Part shown: positions 1-8,214 of the stretch, one piece after another
Layout of the letters: each line of letters begins with the position of its first letter
Position numbering within the stretch: the first letter of the stretch is position 1
Assembly: GCF_000691225.1 (NCBI RefSeq)
Contig: NZ_JMSZ01000037.1
Coordinates: forward strand, 1 to 35,467
Origin: Nitrincola lacisaponensis
GTDB taxonomy: Bacteria > Pseudomonadota > Gammaproteobacteria > Pseudomonadales > Balneatricaceae
Length of the DNA stretch: 35,467 nucleotides
Direction of reading: 5' to 3'
Notes under the pieces: model-generated
Told to the model about the DNA's origin: nothing
Database searches by the model: none
What the model saw: the letters and a program-made list of their open reading frames with translations, nothing else
Program-made: the position numbers and the translations under genes

Positions 1-60
1 TCTCGATTAAGCTTTAATGCCTAACCTGAACAAGCGCCCACACGCATTACCTGATTAATT

Positions 61-71
61 TGTTAAAGAGC
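61..71 (-). promoter_or_regulatory. boxA antitermination element of the rRNA leader
   Basis: The reverse strand reads GCTCTTTAACA, the core boxA sequence bound by NusB/NusE in the rRNA leaders of gammaproteobacteria. The following bases (AATTAATCAGGTAAT, then GTGTGGGCGC) resemble the leader found between boxA and the start of 16S rRNA in many gammaproteobacteria. It lies about 50 bases downstream of the predicted start site, so bases 1 to about 121 are rRNA leader. The mature 16S gene is not in the window. Confidence 0.85.
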
Positions 72-120
72 GGCTCGAGATCTCAGTGAAGCCCGATGTG
101 CTGAGCTGTTGTCTCAAGCG

Positions 121-190
121 AGGTGCGTATTTTACCTAATGGAGACCCGGTGTCAAGCACCACTTGAAAGATTTTTTAGCAGAGAATACA
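121..190 (-). promoter_or_regulatory. rRNA operon promoter reading out of the left edge
   Basis: On the reverse strand there is a -35 hexamer TTGACA (151-156), a 16-base spacer and a -10 hexamer TAAAAT (129-134). A GC-rich discriminator (ACGCACC) follows, which is typical of stringently controlled rRNA promoters. An AT-rich stretch at about 165-190, just upstream of the -35, could act as an UP element. Together with the boxA downstream, this indicates the promoter of an rRNA operon whose 16S gene lies to the left of the window. The expected transcription start is near base 121. Confidence 0.85.
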
Positions 191-210
191 AAACACTAGC
201 TGATCAAATA

Positions 211-972
211 TTAGTCAGCAGAATTTTCTTCGACTGGCTCTGCAGCTTCACGAAACAGAATCCGGGACATTAACAAGCCCACTTCAAACAGCAGCCACAT
301 GGGCACTGCAAGCAAGCTTTGTGAGATGATATCCGGAGGTGTCAGCAACATACCAAAGATAAAGCAGACCACTATGACATAAGCGCGCTTGGAGGCAAGG
401 TCCTTAGCAGAGACTGCACCTGACTTGATCAGCAACAGGGTCGCTATTGGAATTTCAAATGTAATACCAAAAGCAAAAAACAGTTTCAGTACAAAATTCA
501 AATAGCTGCTGATATCCGTCATTACCGCCACATTTTCCGGGCCGACACTGGTAAAGAAACCAAATATCAATGGAAAAACCACAAAGTAGGCAAATGCAAT
601 ACCGGCATAAAACAGCACAATACTGGAAATCAACAGCGGAATTGCCAGCTTCTTTTCATTACTGTACAAACCCGGAGCTATGAACGCCCATATTTGATGC
701 AATATATAGGGCATTGCCAATGCAACAGCAGCCACCAGCGTCAGCTTGAACGGCGCAAAAAACGGTGAGGTCACATCGGTTGCAATCATACTGGTGCCCT
801 CTGGTAACAGGGCCGTCAGCGGTGCAGATAACATCAAATACAGATCATTGGCAAAATAGAACAGGCCGAGAAAAATAATAAATACGGCCAGCACTGCACG
901 CATCAGGCGCTGGCGTAACTCCACCAGATGCGAAATCAGTGGCTGTTCCTGTTCAGATGTTGAATCACTCAT
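211..972 (-). CDS. tatC: Sec-independent (twin-arginine) translocase subunit TatC
   Basis: TatC is the multi-spanning inner-membrane receptor that, with TatB, binds twin-arginine signal peptides and exports folded proteins. The 253 residues fit the family length. Visible hallmarks are the N-terminal cytoplasmic PLISHLVELRQRL segment, about six hydrophobic spans, the loop ending in FIAPGLYSNEKK with its conserved acidic residue, and the FAYFVVFPLIFGFF span. The start codon overlaps the tatB stop by 4 bases, so the two are translationally coupled. It is the last gene of a leftward tatABC operon; no terminator is obvious before the rRNA promoter downstream. Confidence 0.97.
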   Translation of the reverse strand: MSDSTSEQEQPLISHLVELRQRLMRAVLAVFIIFLGLFYFANDLYLMLSAPLTALLPEGTSMIATDVTSPFFAPFKLTLVAAVALAMPYILHQIWAFIAPGLYSNEKKLAIPLLISSIVLFYAGIAFAYFVVFPLIFGFFTSVGPENVAVMTDISSYLNFVLKLFFAFGITFEIPIATLLLIKSGAVSAKDLASKRAYVIVVCFIFGMLLTPPDIISQSLLAVPMWLLFEVGLLMSRILFREAAEPVEENSAD

Positions 973-1325
973 GTGCTGCTTTTATCGCTATCAGTATTGG
1001 AGGAAGCCTCGCCTTTGGGTGCCGTTCCCGAGGCGGTATTGGGGTCAGCAACAGCAGACTCGACATCCTTGGCTGCAGCTTTGAAGGGCTTACGCATTTC
1101 ACTCAATTCTTTTTCCAGCTCTTCCTTGCTGATCGCAGTCGTGCGCCTGAGTTCTTCAACACGCAACTCTTCACTAATCTCGTGCTGTATGGCTGTCACT
1201 GAGCGTTTGATGCGACCAATCCACATACCGCAGGTTTTTACAGCCACAGGGAGCTTGTCCGGCCCAAGCACCAGCAGAGCCACTACGCTGACAATCAGTA
1301 TTTCGGCAAAACCGATATCAAACAT
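969..1325 (-). CDS. tatB: Sec-independent translocase subunit TatB
   Basis: TatB forms the substrate-receptor complex with TatC. The 118-residue protein has one N-terminal membrane helix (about residues 5-21) starting MFDIGFAEILIV, followed by the LGPDKLP hinge and a long amphipathic, charged helix (about 30-90), the standard TatB plan. The C-terminal tail is Ser/Thr/Ala rich and probably unstructured. It lies between tatA (8-base gap) and tatC (4-base overlap). It is distinguished from TatA by GFAE near the N terminus and the LGPDKLP hinge. Confidence 0.95.
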   Translation of the reverse strand: MFDIGFAEILIVSVVALLVLGPDKLPVAVKTCGMWIGRIKRSVTAIQHEISEELRVEELRRTTAISKEELEKELSEMRKPFKAAAKDVESAVADPNTASGTAPKGEASSNTDSDKSST

Positions 1326-1333
1326 CGTAACGC

Positions 1334-1603
1334 TTACTTGTCGCTATCAATCTTTGATTTTTCTTTGCTGACGTCCTCGGCATCCTGTGATTTGGAGAAC
1401 TGCGCATCGTCAGCCGTCAGCTTCTTGCTTTGCTGGTTTTCGGCTGCCTCTTTCTGCTCATCATCATTCATCGCTTTTTTAAAGCCTTTGACAGCACTGC
1501 CGAGATCACCACCGAGATTGCGCAGCTTCTTGGTTCCGAACAGCAACACCACGATGCCAAGAACAATCACCAACTGCCAAATGCTGATTCCACCAAAACC
1601 CAT
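1334..1603 (-). CDS. tatA: Sec-independent translocase pore subunit TatA
   Basis: TatA oligomerises to form the protein-conducting path of the Tat system. The 89 residues begin [11 protein letters not shown], with a single membrane helix (about 8-24), the conserved [15 protein letters not shown] hinge and amphipathic helix, and a charged Lys/Asp/Glu tail. It is the first gene of the tatABC unit, 58 bases downstream of hisE on the same strand, so it may also be read through from the his genes, an arrangement seen in Pseudomonas and relatives. Confidence 0.96.
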   Translation of the reverse strand: MGFGGISIWQLVIVLGIVVLLFGTKKLRNLGGDLGSAVKGFKKAMNDDEQKEAAENQQSKKLTADDAQFSKSQDAEDVSKEKSKIDSDK

Positions 1604-1661
1604 TGTTCATCTCCAGTTATCATTATAAGACTGAGCCGTTACCAGCCGCTTAATCTAATCG

Positions 1662-1994
1662 TTAATTCTTTTGCCGGGAAGCTTTTTCTTCCAGACCGGA
1701 AAGATCAAAACGTCTCGCCAATTCATCCAGCACAGACTGAGGCGTTTCACCTAAATGAGACAGCATCACCAGAGAGTGGAACCAAAGGTCTGCTGTTTCA
1801 TAAATCAGGTCAGTGTGATCGCCACTCAACTCGGCATCTTTGGCAGCCAGAATCGTTTCCGTTGCCTCTTCACCGACCTTTTCCAGAATCTTGTTAAGTC
1901 CTTTGGCATGCAAACTGGCCACATAAGAACTATCAGGTGCTGCAGATTTGCGCGCTTCCAGAACTTCGGCCAGGCGCTGAAGCACATCACTCAT
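1662..1994 (-). CDS. hisE: Phosphoribosyl-ATP pyrophosphatase
   Basis: HisE performs the second step of histidine biosynthesis, hydrolysing phosphoribosyl-ATP to phosphoribosyl-AMP and pyrophosphate. The 110-residue all-helical protein belongs to the MazG-like superfamily. The metal-binding acidic residues are visible in EKVGEEATE (about 38-46) and in [11 protein letters not shown] (about 63-73). The start overlaps the hisI stop by 8 bases, so the two consecutive enzymes, which are fused in E. coli, are separate but coupled here. The hisI-hisE-tatA order is conserved in Pseudomonas and relatives. Confidence 0.96.
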   Translation of the reverse strand: MSDVLQRLAEVLEARKSAAPDSSYVASLHAKGLNKILEKVGEEATETILAAKDAELSGDHTDLIYETADLWFHSLVMLSHLGETPQSVLDELARRFDLSGLEEKASRQKN

Positions 1995-2394
1995 GACTCA
2001 CCTTTCCTGCATAGATTGCATCCGGCGATTTCAACACTTCGTCTGTTACCTGCCACTCACCATCCTGGTCCAGCTTGCGGAAAAAGCAGCTTTCCCTTCC
2101 TGTATGACAGGCAATACCACCCAACTGTTCAATCATCAGCAGCACAACATCACCATCACAGTCCAACCGCAGCTCATGTAAGCGCTGGATATGCCCGGAC
2201 TCTTCGCCTTTGCGCCATAACCGCTTACGTGAACGGGACCAGTAAATCGCTCGCTGCTCCTCAACCGTCAACTTCAATGACTCACGATTCATCCAGGCAA
2301 ACATCATGATACGACCCGTATGAATATCCTGAGCGATAGCAGGCACCAAGCCCTGCTCATCCCAACATACTTCGTCCAGCCAGGCATCACTCAC
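1987..2394 (-). CDS. hisI: Phosphoribosyl-AMP cyclohydrolase
   Basis: HisI opens the adenine ring of phosphoribosyl-AMP, the third step of histidine biosynthesis, in the cytoplasm. The 135 residues match the usual length. Recognisable segments are [11 protein letters not shown], the [19 protein letters not shown] substrate-binding stretch, the DCDGD metal site and the [14 protein letters not shown] zinc-binding cysteines. It overlaps hisE by 8 bases. It lies 71 bases downstream of ubiB on the same strand and may share its transcript. Confidence 0.97.
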   Translation of the reverse strand: MSDAWLDEVCWDEQGLVPAIAQDIHTGRIMMFAWMNRESLKLTVEEQRAIYWSRSRKRLWRKGEESGHIQRLHELRLDCDGDVVLLMIEQLGGIACHTGRESCFFRKLDQDGEWQVTDEVLKSPDAIYAGKVSHE

Positions 2395-2465
2395 GGTTAC
2401 ACTGCTCCCTTCGAATACTAAAAGCGTTCTAGCATAGCCTAAGCAACGTCATCGAGCCAGCCTGA

Positions 2466-4097
2466 TCAAGAGCGCCAAAGGCTCAACCAGCCTGCACCAG
2501 CCAGGAGCCAACCATACCAGGGCAATGTTGCCAGGGTCTGCTGCCACATTGGATTTACCAGCAACAGGGCGACGGACAAAGCTGTAGCCCCCAACAACAG
2601 ATGACGCCGTGTCGAGCGAGCACGCCGAAACTGCTCTTCAGCCAAGGTGACCGATTGATGCTCTCTCTGCTCATGTTGATGCGCACTTTGTTGAAGCGCA
2701 TCAAATACCAGCTGCGGCATATACGGCAGCTTTTCTAACCATTCCGGAGCCTGTTTACGGATATTTGCCACCGCTGACTTAACACTCATACGCTCTTTCA
2801 TCCAGTTCTCCAGAAAAGGCTTCGCCGTTTTCCAGAGATCCAGATCAGGGTAGAGCTGCCGCCCCAGGCCTTCGATATTCAGCAGTGTTTTCTGCAGCAA
2901 CACTAATTGCGGCTGCACCTCCATATTAAATCGCCGCGCAGTCTGAAACAGACCCAGCAACACCAGGCCAAAGGAAATTTCCTTCAGTGGCTTTTCAAAA
3001 ATAGGCTCACAGACACTGCGAATCGCCGTCTCGAAGGCATGCACATTGGTATTGCGGGGCACCCAGCCAGAATCGATATGCAACTGTGCCACCTGGCGAT
3101 AATCACGCTGAAAAAATGCCAGAATATTACGCGCCAGATAGCTCTGATCCTCTTCGCTTAGCGAACCGATAATACCGAAATCTACAGCAATATATTGCGG
3201 ATCATGCGGTCGCTCACGGGATACAAAAATATTGCCAGGATGCATATCAGCATGAAAGAAACTGTCCCGAAAAACCTGAGTAAAAAAGATTTCAACACCG
3301 CGTTCAGCCAGCTTCTCCATATCGGTCTGCTGCGCCTGCAGCTGCTCCATGTCCGCTACAGGGATACCATAGATACGCTCCATGACAAGCACATTACGAC
3401 GGGTATAGTCCCAGAAAATTTCCGGCACGTAGAGCAAGGCTGACCCTTCAAAGTTACGCCGCAATTGAGAGCCATTAGCAGCCTCCTTGCGCAGGTCCAG
3501 TTCATCAAAAATGGTCTGCTCATACTCTTCAACCACCTCAACAGGACGCAAGCGACGCCCTTCGGACCAGAGATGACATACCAGCCAAGCCAGGGTGTAG
3601 AGTAGCGAAATATCCTGACGAATGACCTTGTCGATCCCCGGACGAATCACCTTTACAACGACTGCACGCCCGTCATTCAGCGTGGCACTATGCACCTGTG
3701 CCACAGATGCAGACGCCATAGGCTCAGCATCAAATGATTGGAACAACTCAGTAACAGGCTGCCCAAGTGATTGCTCAATGATGCGTTGTGCACGCTCACT
3801 GGAAAATGCCGGCACATCGTCCTGCAGGCGCGCCAACTCGACCGCTATATCATCAGGTAGCAAATCTCGACGGGTTGACAGCATTTGACCAAATTTGATG
3901 AACACCGGGCCCAGCGCCTCCAGCGCCAAACGCAGACGGACAGCACCACTCTCACGTGCCGGAAACACATAGCGCCAGGGCAACAGGTACAACAGCACAC
4001 GTAACGCCCAGGGCAAAGATGGATGAAGAAAAAAGGTATCCAGTCGGTAGCGGGCAATCACCCAACCAATTTTAAGAGAGCGGAACACGGGTCGCAC
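2466..4097 (-). CDS. ubiB: Ubiquinone biosynthesis accessory kinase-like protein UbiB
   Basis: UbiB (ABC1/ADCK family) is an atypical protein-kinase-like ATPase needed for coenzyme Q biosynthesis and anchored in the inner membrane. The 543 residues contain the family signature KFGQ (68-71), the Ala-rich nucleotide loop ASASVAQVH (128-136), Lys149 in VVVKV, the catalytic-loop equivalent HADMHPGN (282-289) and DFG (306-308). Two C-terminal hydrophobic helices (about 500-540) are the membrane anchor. In many relatives ubiE and ubiJ precede it; here a diguanylate cyclase does, with a 40-base gap. Confidence 0.96.
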   Translation of the reverse strand: MRPVFRSLKIGWVIARYRLDTFFLHPSLPWALRVLLYLLPWRYVFPARESGAVRLRLALEALGPVFIKFGQMLSTRRDLLPDDIAVELARLQDDVPAFSSERAQRIIEQSLGQPVTELFQSFDAEPMASASVAQVHSATLNDGRAVVVKVIRPGIDKVIRQDISLLYTLAWLVCHLWSEGRRLRPVEVVEEYEQTIFDELDLRKEAANGSQLRRNFEGSALLYVPEIFWDYTRRNVLVMERIYGIPVADMEQLQAQQTDMEKLAERGVEIFFTQVFRDSFFHADMHPGNIFVSRERPHDPQYIAVDFGIIGSLSEEDQSYLARNILAFFQRDYRQVAQLHIDSGWVPRNTNVHAFETAIRSVCEPIFEKPLKEISFGLVLLGLFQTARRFNMEVQPQLVLLQKTLLNIEGLGRQLYPDLDLWKTAKPFLENWMKERMSVKSAVANIRKQAPEWLEKLPYMPQLVFDALQQSAHQHEQREHQSVTLAEEQFRRARSTRRHLLLGATALSVALLLVNPMWQQTLATLPWYGWLLAGAGWLSLWRS

Positions 4098-4137
4098 GTA
4101 AAGACATCCTGTTTCGAATGGAAAAGGTTATTCTGTT

Positions 4138-5688
4138 TCAGCCCAACAGCGCTTTATTACGCCCGGTATCCTTCGCCTGATAGAGCATCCTATCTGCTCT
4201 GGAGAACATGCTTTCGGGTGTATCGCCCGACTGCACCTCCGTCACACCAAAAGACATGGTGATGCGGACAGGCTTCCCCTGGAAGTTAAATGGGCTGTCT
4301 TCGATGACCTTACGCACTTTTTCCACAGCCTGTGTGGCAGCAGGCCCATCGGTCGACGGCATAATGATAACAAACTCTTCACCACCAAAGCGGGTGACAA
4401 TATCAATATTTCGCAGATTTTTCTGCAGTATACGCGCCATCAGGCGCAGTACTTTATCACCGGCCAGATGACCATAATCGTCATTGACCTGTTTAAAGAA
4501 GTCCAGATCTGCCACGCAGAGCGAAAATACGGTGTGGTAGCGCTCCCAGCGCTCTAGCTCATTGAGTATATGGCGATCATAGGCATAGCGATTCGGCAGG
4601 CCGGTTAACGGATCGGTACGTGCTTTCAGCTGCTCTTCTTCAATACGGTGCTTAACCTGATCAGCCTCTTTCTCCATCTGGGCAACTTTGTCCAGCAACT
4701 GCTGATAGCGCTGCGTAAGCCGTGCTTCACGTGCTTCTTCTGACTTTTTATGCTCATCCATGGTTTTAATGATATTAACCAGCTGACGACTCACTGCCAT
4801 CTTCAGCTCGTTGATATCAGTAGACTGCTTAACGGTTCGGTTAATCTGATAAACATCGTGACGCACCGTCTGATCCAGCAGATTATGGCGACGGGAAGCC
4901 TTGAGCTCTTCAGCCTGATTGTCTGACAAAAACGTCTGTACATAAGCCAGCTGCTGGTTCAGGCTTAACAGGTAGTCTTCGAAATCTTCGCCAAGATTCA
5001 TACCCGCCAGGCGCATCAGCTTGATCAGGTCATCCAGAATTGGCGGCAGCTGTTGCGGTGGAGGGTTGGCCTCCAGCTGGGCAATCAGCTCATGTACTCT
5101 TGCGGTGTGCTCACAGGGAACACGCAGCAACTGCAACACATCCAGCAGGCGTGTAGAGATGGCCGTAACCTCAAACTCACGGTTATCCGCCAGGTCATTA
5201 TTCAGTTCTGCCGAGGTCGGGACGGCATCAGGCTGCAGGACAACCTGTTTCTGATAGTCCAGCAACTGGCGTACCAGTGTCGGGAGCTCATAAAAACGCT
5301 CGGCAGCCGCGTCCAGACGCTCCTGATAGTCAGCCAGGGCACCACTTAAATTCCCCGGCACATCCTGCTTTTCAATCAAGCCTGCCCAAAGTCTTAACAG
5401 TTCGGAAAGTTCACGAACCGTATTAGCCCTTGAGGTATCCAATACCCGCATGCGTTTTTCAATTTCACGAGTCAGACTGCGAAGCGTTGCAACCTCAATG
5501 ACATCCAGCTTATCCAGCAGCTGACGCAATGCTTTATCAAGAGCAGGGTCCTGCCCCTGCAACCCCAGACTCAACTGAGATAACACAACCTTCAACTGTT
5601 CCAGCAACCGCGCTGAATAGGCTTCTGTCTGCTCCAGTTCCTTGGCAAGCATCTTGTATTTTTTTTGCCAGTCTCCTGAGTCTGCCAT
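4138..5688 (-). CDS. GGDEF-domain diguanylate cyclase with a long helical N-terminal region
   Basis: This enzyme is predicted to make cyclic di-GMP from two GTP. The C-terminal GGDEF domain begins at about residue 360 with DPLTGLPNR and carries an intact active site GGEEF (435-439). Five residues upstream of it is RNID (426-429), the RxxD inhibitory site, so product feedback inhibition is likely. The N-terminal ~330 residues have no membrane span or signal peptide. They are helical and Leu/Gln rich, with a coiled coil (about 315-355) leading into the cyclase, so the protein is probably cytoplasmic and controlled by oligomerisation or an unknown sensor. A diguanylate cyclase (dgcH) also lies near dsbA in Pseudomonas aeruginosa, but I cannot confirm orthology of the N-terminal part. 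Confidence 0.92.
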   Translation of the reverse strand: MADSGDWQKKYKMLAKELEQTEAYSARLLEQLKVVLSQLSLGLQGQDPALDKALRQLLDKLDVIEVATLRSLTREIEKRMRVLDTSRANTVRELSELLRLWAGLIEKQDVPGNLSGALADYQERLDAAAERFYELPTLVRQLLDYQKQVVLQPDAVPTSAELNNDLADNREFEVTAISTRLLDVLQLLRVPCEHTARVHELIAQLEANPPPQQLPPILDDLIKLMRLAGMNLGEDFEDYLLSLNQQLAYVQTFLSDNQAEELKASRRHNLLDQTVRHDVYQINRTVKQSTDINELKMAVSRQLVNIIKTMDEHKKSEEAREARLTQRYQQLLDKVAQMEKEADQVKHRIEEEQLKARTDPLTGLPNRYAYDRHILNELERWERYHTVFSLCVADLDFFKQVNDDYGHLAGDKVLRLMARILQKNLRNIDIVTRFGGEEFVIIMPSTDGPAATQAVEKVRKVIEDSPFNFQGKPVRITMSFGVTEVQSGDTPESMFSRADRMLYQAKDTGRNKALLG

Positions 5689-5737
5689 TACAGCGAGCTC
5701 CCATCACCAGGTATTAAAGACGATCATACTATAAACC

Positions 5738-5782
5738 AAAAAAGCCATTGTGGTGATCCTTTATCTGTCAGAATCACCACAA
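5738..5782 (-). terminator. Intrinsic terminator downstream of dsbA
   Basis: On the reverse strand a perfect 10-base-pair stem (arms 5773-5782 and 5748-5757, TTGTGGTGAT/ATCACCACAA) encloses a 15-base loop. TGGC and a run of six T (5738-5743) follow. It lies 30 bases beyond the dsbA stop and 50 bases upstream of the diguanylate cyclase start, so it separates the two transcription units. Confidence 0.8.
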
Positions 5783-5811
5783 CAGCTTTATGGAATTAAA
5801 CGCGAAACGAA

Positions 5812-6459
5812 TTAATTTGCCAACGCCTCACGTTCCTTGGCAATCAAGTACTCGGCCACACGTAGCATTTCACTGTTACTGCCAGCCATTGCACCGGTGA
5901 TATGGTATTTACCATTAACCACCATCGCGGGTACTGCGGTAATCTGATAACCACGCAAACGCGCCTGCCCCTGCTTCAGCCGGGTATCGACAGCAAAGGA
6001 GTTGTAAAGCTTATTAAACTCATCTGTATCAATACCAAAGTTGGCATAGAAGGCAGCAATATCATCTGTACTACGGAAGCGTGCATTCTGTACATGCACA
6101 GCGTCAAACATGGCCTGATGTGTTTCTTCAACCTTGCCACTCAGTTCAGCAACATAATAAGCGCGCGCCAAAGGCTCCCAGTTACGCGAGAACACTACCG
6201 GCAGGTGACCAAAAGCAACGGAGTCATCCAGCTGCTTTGCCCAGCTGGCCAGCATCGGTTCAAGGCTCGCACAATGCGGGCAGGAATAACCAAACACAGC
6301 TACCACTTCAACACGCTCTGGATCACTGGTGGTCACGGTTGCAGGCAACACTTGATAGTGAACACCGGCTTCATAGTTTCGAACTTCCTGCGCGAAAGCC
6401 ACCGAGATCGGCGCCAACAATAGCAGGGTTGCACACAAGAGTTTTTTCAGCATCGTCAT
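5812..6459 (-). CDS. dsbA: Periplasmic thiol:disulfide oxidoreductase DsbA
   Basis: DsbA inserts disulfide bonds into exported proteins. The 215-residue precursor has a Sec signal peptide (LLCATLLLLAPISVAFA, cleavage near residue 23). The thioredoxin-fold active site CPHC is at 60-63 and the cis-proline loop appears in TAVPAMVVNG. The CPHC dipeptide is characteristic of DsbA rather than DsbC or DsbG. Two ATG codons (6459 and 6453) could start it; GAGAG lies 4 bases upstream of the first and 10 upstream of the second. It is adjacent to cytochrome c4, as in Pseudomonas, but each has its own terminator. Confidence 0.95.
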   Translation of the reverse strand: MTMLKKLLCATLLLLAPISVAFAQEVRNYEAGVHYQVLPATVTTSDPERVEVVAVFGYSCPHCASLEPMLASWAKQLDDSVAFGHLPVVFSRNWEPLARAYYVAELSGKVEETHQAMFDAVHVQNARFRSTDDIAAFYANFGIDTDEFNKLYNSFAVDTRLKQGQARLRGYQITAVPAMVVNGKYHITGAMAGSNSEMLRVAEYLIAKEREALAN

Positions 6460-6569
6460 TATCTCTCAGGGAAAGCAGCTAATATTACCCAGGTATGACC
6501 TCGGTCTGCCCAACAAGTTCGCATCACAGCACCTTCCTGAAGGCACAGCATCGAGTACGTACAATATAT

Positions 6570-6596
6570 AAAAAAGGGCAGCTCACGCTACCCTTT
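6570..6596 (-). terminator. Intrinsic terminator downstream of cytochrome c4
   Basis: Reverse-strand hairpin with arms 6587-6596 and 6573-6582 (AAAGGGTAGC/GCTGCCCTTT, one G-U pair), a four-base loop and a T-rich run ending near 6570. It lies 27 bases beyond the stop of the cytochrome c4 gene and before dsbA. Confidence 0.8.
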
Positions 6597-6622
6597 CAAC
6601 CAAAGCAGGTATTATCTGTAAA

Positions 6623-7228
6623 TTAATGCAGACCACGGATGTAGTGTGCAACCGCCTGCATTTCTGCTTCAGACATTTTCACAGCAATATCACGCATCAT
6701 ACGACTTGGATCGTTCTGACGCTCCTCTGATGCGAATTTTTTCAGCTGAGAAACCGTATACTCTGGGTGCTGTCCACTCAGTGCCGGGAAACGCGCAGGA
6801 TTGTTACCCTGTCCACTTGGCATATGGCACGCCGCGCAGGCAGCAACGCCTTTCTCGGCGATACCAGCACGATAGATCTGACGACCCAGTTCCAGCTGAT
6901 CTGCAGGAGTCTGTCCAATTGTCGGGGTCTGGCGAGAGTAAAAAGTTGCGATATCTCGCAAATCACGCTCAGTGAAGCCATCCAGCATGCCGGTCATCTC
7001 CAGGATAACACGCTCACCGCTGAGCTGATCCTGCATCTGTTTCAGCAGGTAACGGGAGCTCTGGCCAGCCAGGCTTGGGAAAGCTCCCATCGGGCTGTTA
7101 CCATCCGCACCATGACAGGCAGCACATACGGCCACCTTCTGAGATCCGGCAGTTGCATCGCCACCAGCGGCATGTGCCATTCCAGTGATTCCAACACTTA
7201 TCAGTAAGCTGATCAGTAATTTGTTCAT
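6623..7228 (-). CDS. Di-heme cytochrome c4
   Basis: Cytochrome c4 is a periplasmic, membrane-associated di-heme electron carrier that can feed terminal oxidases. The start is set at 7228: the protein then begins MNKLLISLLISVG with a standard Sec signal peptide ending AHA (residue 20), whereas the longer frame to 7300 adds 24 charged residues in front of it. Of the 201 residues, two CxxCH heme sites are visible (C35-C38-H39 and C131-C134-H135), in two homologous halves of about 90 residues with Met-containing segments (MTGML, SRMMRDI) that can supply the axial ligands. The gene is divergent from engB. Confidence 0.94.
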   Translation of the reverse strand: MNKLLISLLISVGITGMAHAAGGDATAGSQKVAVCAACHGADGNSPMGAFPSLAGQSSRYLLKQMQDQLSGERVILEMTGMLDGFTERDLRDIATFYSRQTPTIGQTPADQLELGRQIYRAGIAEKGVAACAACHMPSGQGNNPARFPALSGQHPEYTVSQLKKFASEERQNDPSRMMRDIAVKMSEAEMQAVAHYIRGLH

Positions 7229-7425
7229 TGACTCGACCCAGACTCTTGCTAAAAATTTGTTTTTGTCCAGCTGCCGCATTGACCGGTGCTGACCTCTCAA
7301 TTGTTGCTACCCCTGACTAGAGGTTCTCTCAGTTCGCGGGTAAAATTGGCTGTATTATAAACTAATATCCTCACAAACTGGAACGCATTTGTTCTGTGTG
7401 GCGATCCTATCATAGTGAGATACGA

Positions 7426-8073
7426 ATGTCCGAAAACCCAGCTTCACTCAATTTTCATCAGGCACGCTTTTGCGTCAGCGCTGACAAACTCCACCAATGT
7501 CCGGATGACAGCCTGGCAGAAGTCGCCTTTGCTGGCCGCTCAAATGCCGGAAAATCAAGCGCAATCAATACACTAACTCAAAATGGAAAGCTGGCACGCA
7601 CATCCAAGACACCGGGGCGGACACAGCTGATCAACTTCTTTGACCTGAATATCCCCGGCATTCGCATCGTCGATTTACCCGGTTATGGTTATGCTAAAGT
7701 ACCAATCGCCATGAAGACACATTGGCAGAAACATCTGGATGCGTACCTGCAACACCGCGAGGCACTGAAAGGTGTAGTACTGGTGATGGACATACGCCAT
7801 CCGATGAAGGAGTTTGACGAAATGCTGGTCAGCTGGTGTGAAAAAACCGGTATGCCCCTGCATGTTCTGCTGACCAAGTCAGACAAGCTGACACGCGGTC
7901 CAGCTCAGAGCACGCTGCTCAAACTGACCGCTCAACTGCGCAAGCGCCTGGGCGATGGCGTTACACTGCAGACCTTTTCAGCGCTGAAAAAAGAAGGGGT
8001 AGACACTTTACGCGCCCGCTTGAGCGAACTGTTGCTCCCTCCGCAAGACGCAGCTCAGGACGATCAGGCATAA
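7426..8073 (+). CDS. engB: Ribosome biogenesis GTPase YihA/EngB
   Basis: EngB is an essential GTPase needed for assembly of the large ribosomal subunit. With the start at 7426 ([10 protein letters not shown]) it has 215 residues; an upstream in-frame ATG at 7396 would add ten residues that do not look like the family. G-motifs are intact: G1 GRSNAGKSS (37-45), G3 [10 protein letters not shown] and G4 TKSDKL. Its stop codon sits against the A-run that forms the tail of the reverse-strand terminator at 8072-8078. It converges with polA, as in E. coli and Pseudomonas. Confidence 0.96.
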   Translation: MSENPASLNFHQARFCVSADKLHQCPDDSLAEVAFAGRSNAGKSSAINTLTQNGKLARTSKTPGRTQLINFFDLNIPGIRIVDLPGYGYAKVPIAMKTHWQKHLDAYLQHREALKGVVLVMDIRHPMKEFDEMLVSWCEKTGMPLHVLLTKSDKLTRGPAQSTLLKLTAQLRKRLGDGVTLQTFSALKKEGVDTLRARLSELLLPPQDAAQDDQA

Positions 8074-8120
8074 AAAAACCCTCAGCGCCAGGAAGGGGAA
8101 CGACCCGGCATTGAGGGTTT
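8072..8120 (-). terminator. Intrinsic terminator of the small RNA (and polA)
   Basis: Reverse-strand stem AAACCCTCA/TGAGGGTTT (arms 8112-8120 and 8076-8084) is followed by an uninterrupted run of seven T (8072-8078, partly shared with the stem). The 27-base interior can itself pair (GCC/GGC and GGG/CCC segments). The T-run touches the engB stop codon. On the forward strand the stem is followed by only three T, so it would be a weak engB terminator. Confidence 0.8.
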
Positions 8121-8179
8121 ACGCATCCACGCGAACCGAGCCGCCATCTGTCACTGGCACATGATGGTCTGACGGCTCA
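8072..8179 (-). ncRNA. Putative sigma-E/AlgU-dependent small RNA between polA and engB
   Basis: No protein is encoded in this gap, but on the reverse strand a sigma-E-type promoter (8185-8212) is followed about 100 bases later by a strong terminator (8076-8120 plus T-run 8072-8078). This predicts a transcript of about 100-110 bases starting near 8178-8180. The position matches Spot 42 (E. coli) and ErsA (Pseudomonas aeruginosa), both lying between polA and engB; ErsA is transcribed by the envelope-stress sigma factor AlgU. This points to an ErsA-type regulatory RNA. What is seen is the promoter, the terminator and the context; the function is inference, and the RNA body was not matched by alignment. 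Confidence 0.65.
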
Positions 8180-8184
8180 CTTGC

Positions 8185-8212
8185 TTTGAACAGACAAGTG
8201 CCAAAAAGTTCC
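8185..8212 (-). promoter_or_regulatory. Sigma-E/AlgU-type promoter for the polA-engB small RNA
   Basis: The reverse strand carries GGAACTT (8206-8212), a 16-base spacer and TCAAA (8185-8189). This matches the extracytoplasmic-stress sigma factor consensus GGAACTT-N15/16-TCAAA. It begins only three bases beyond the polA stop codon and points away from polA, so it is not the promoter of any annotated protein gene. Confidence 0.7.
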
Positions 8213-8214
8213 TG

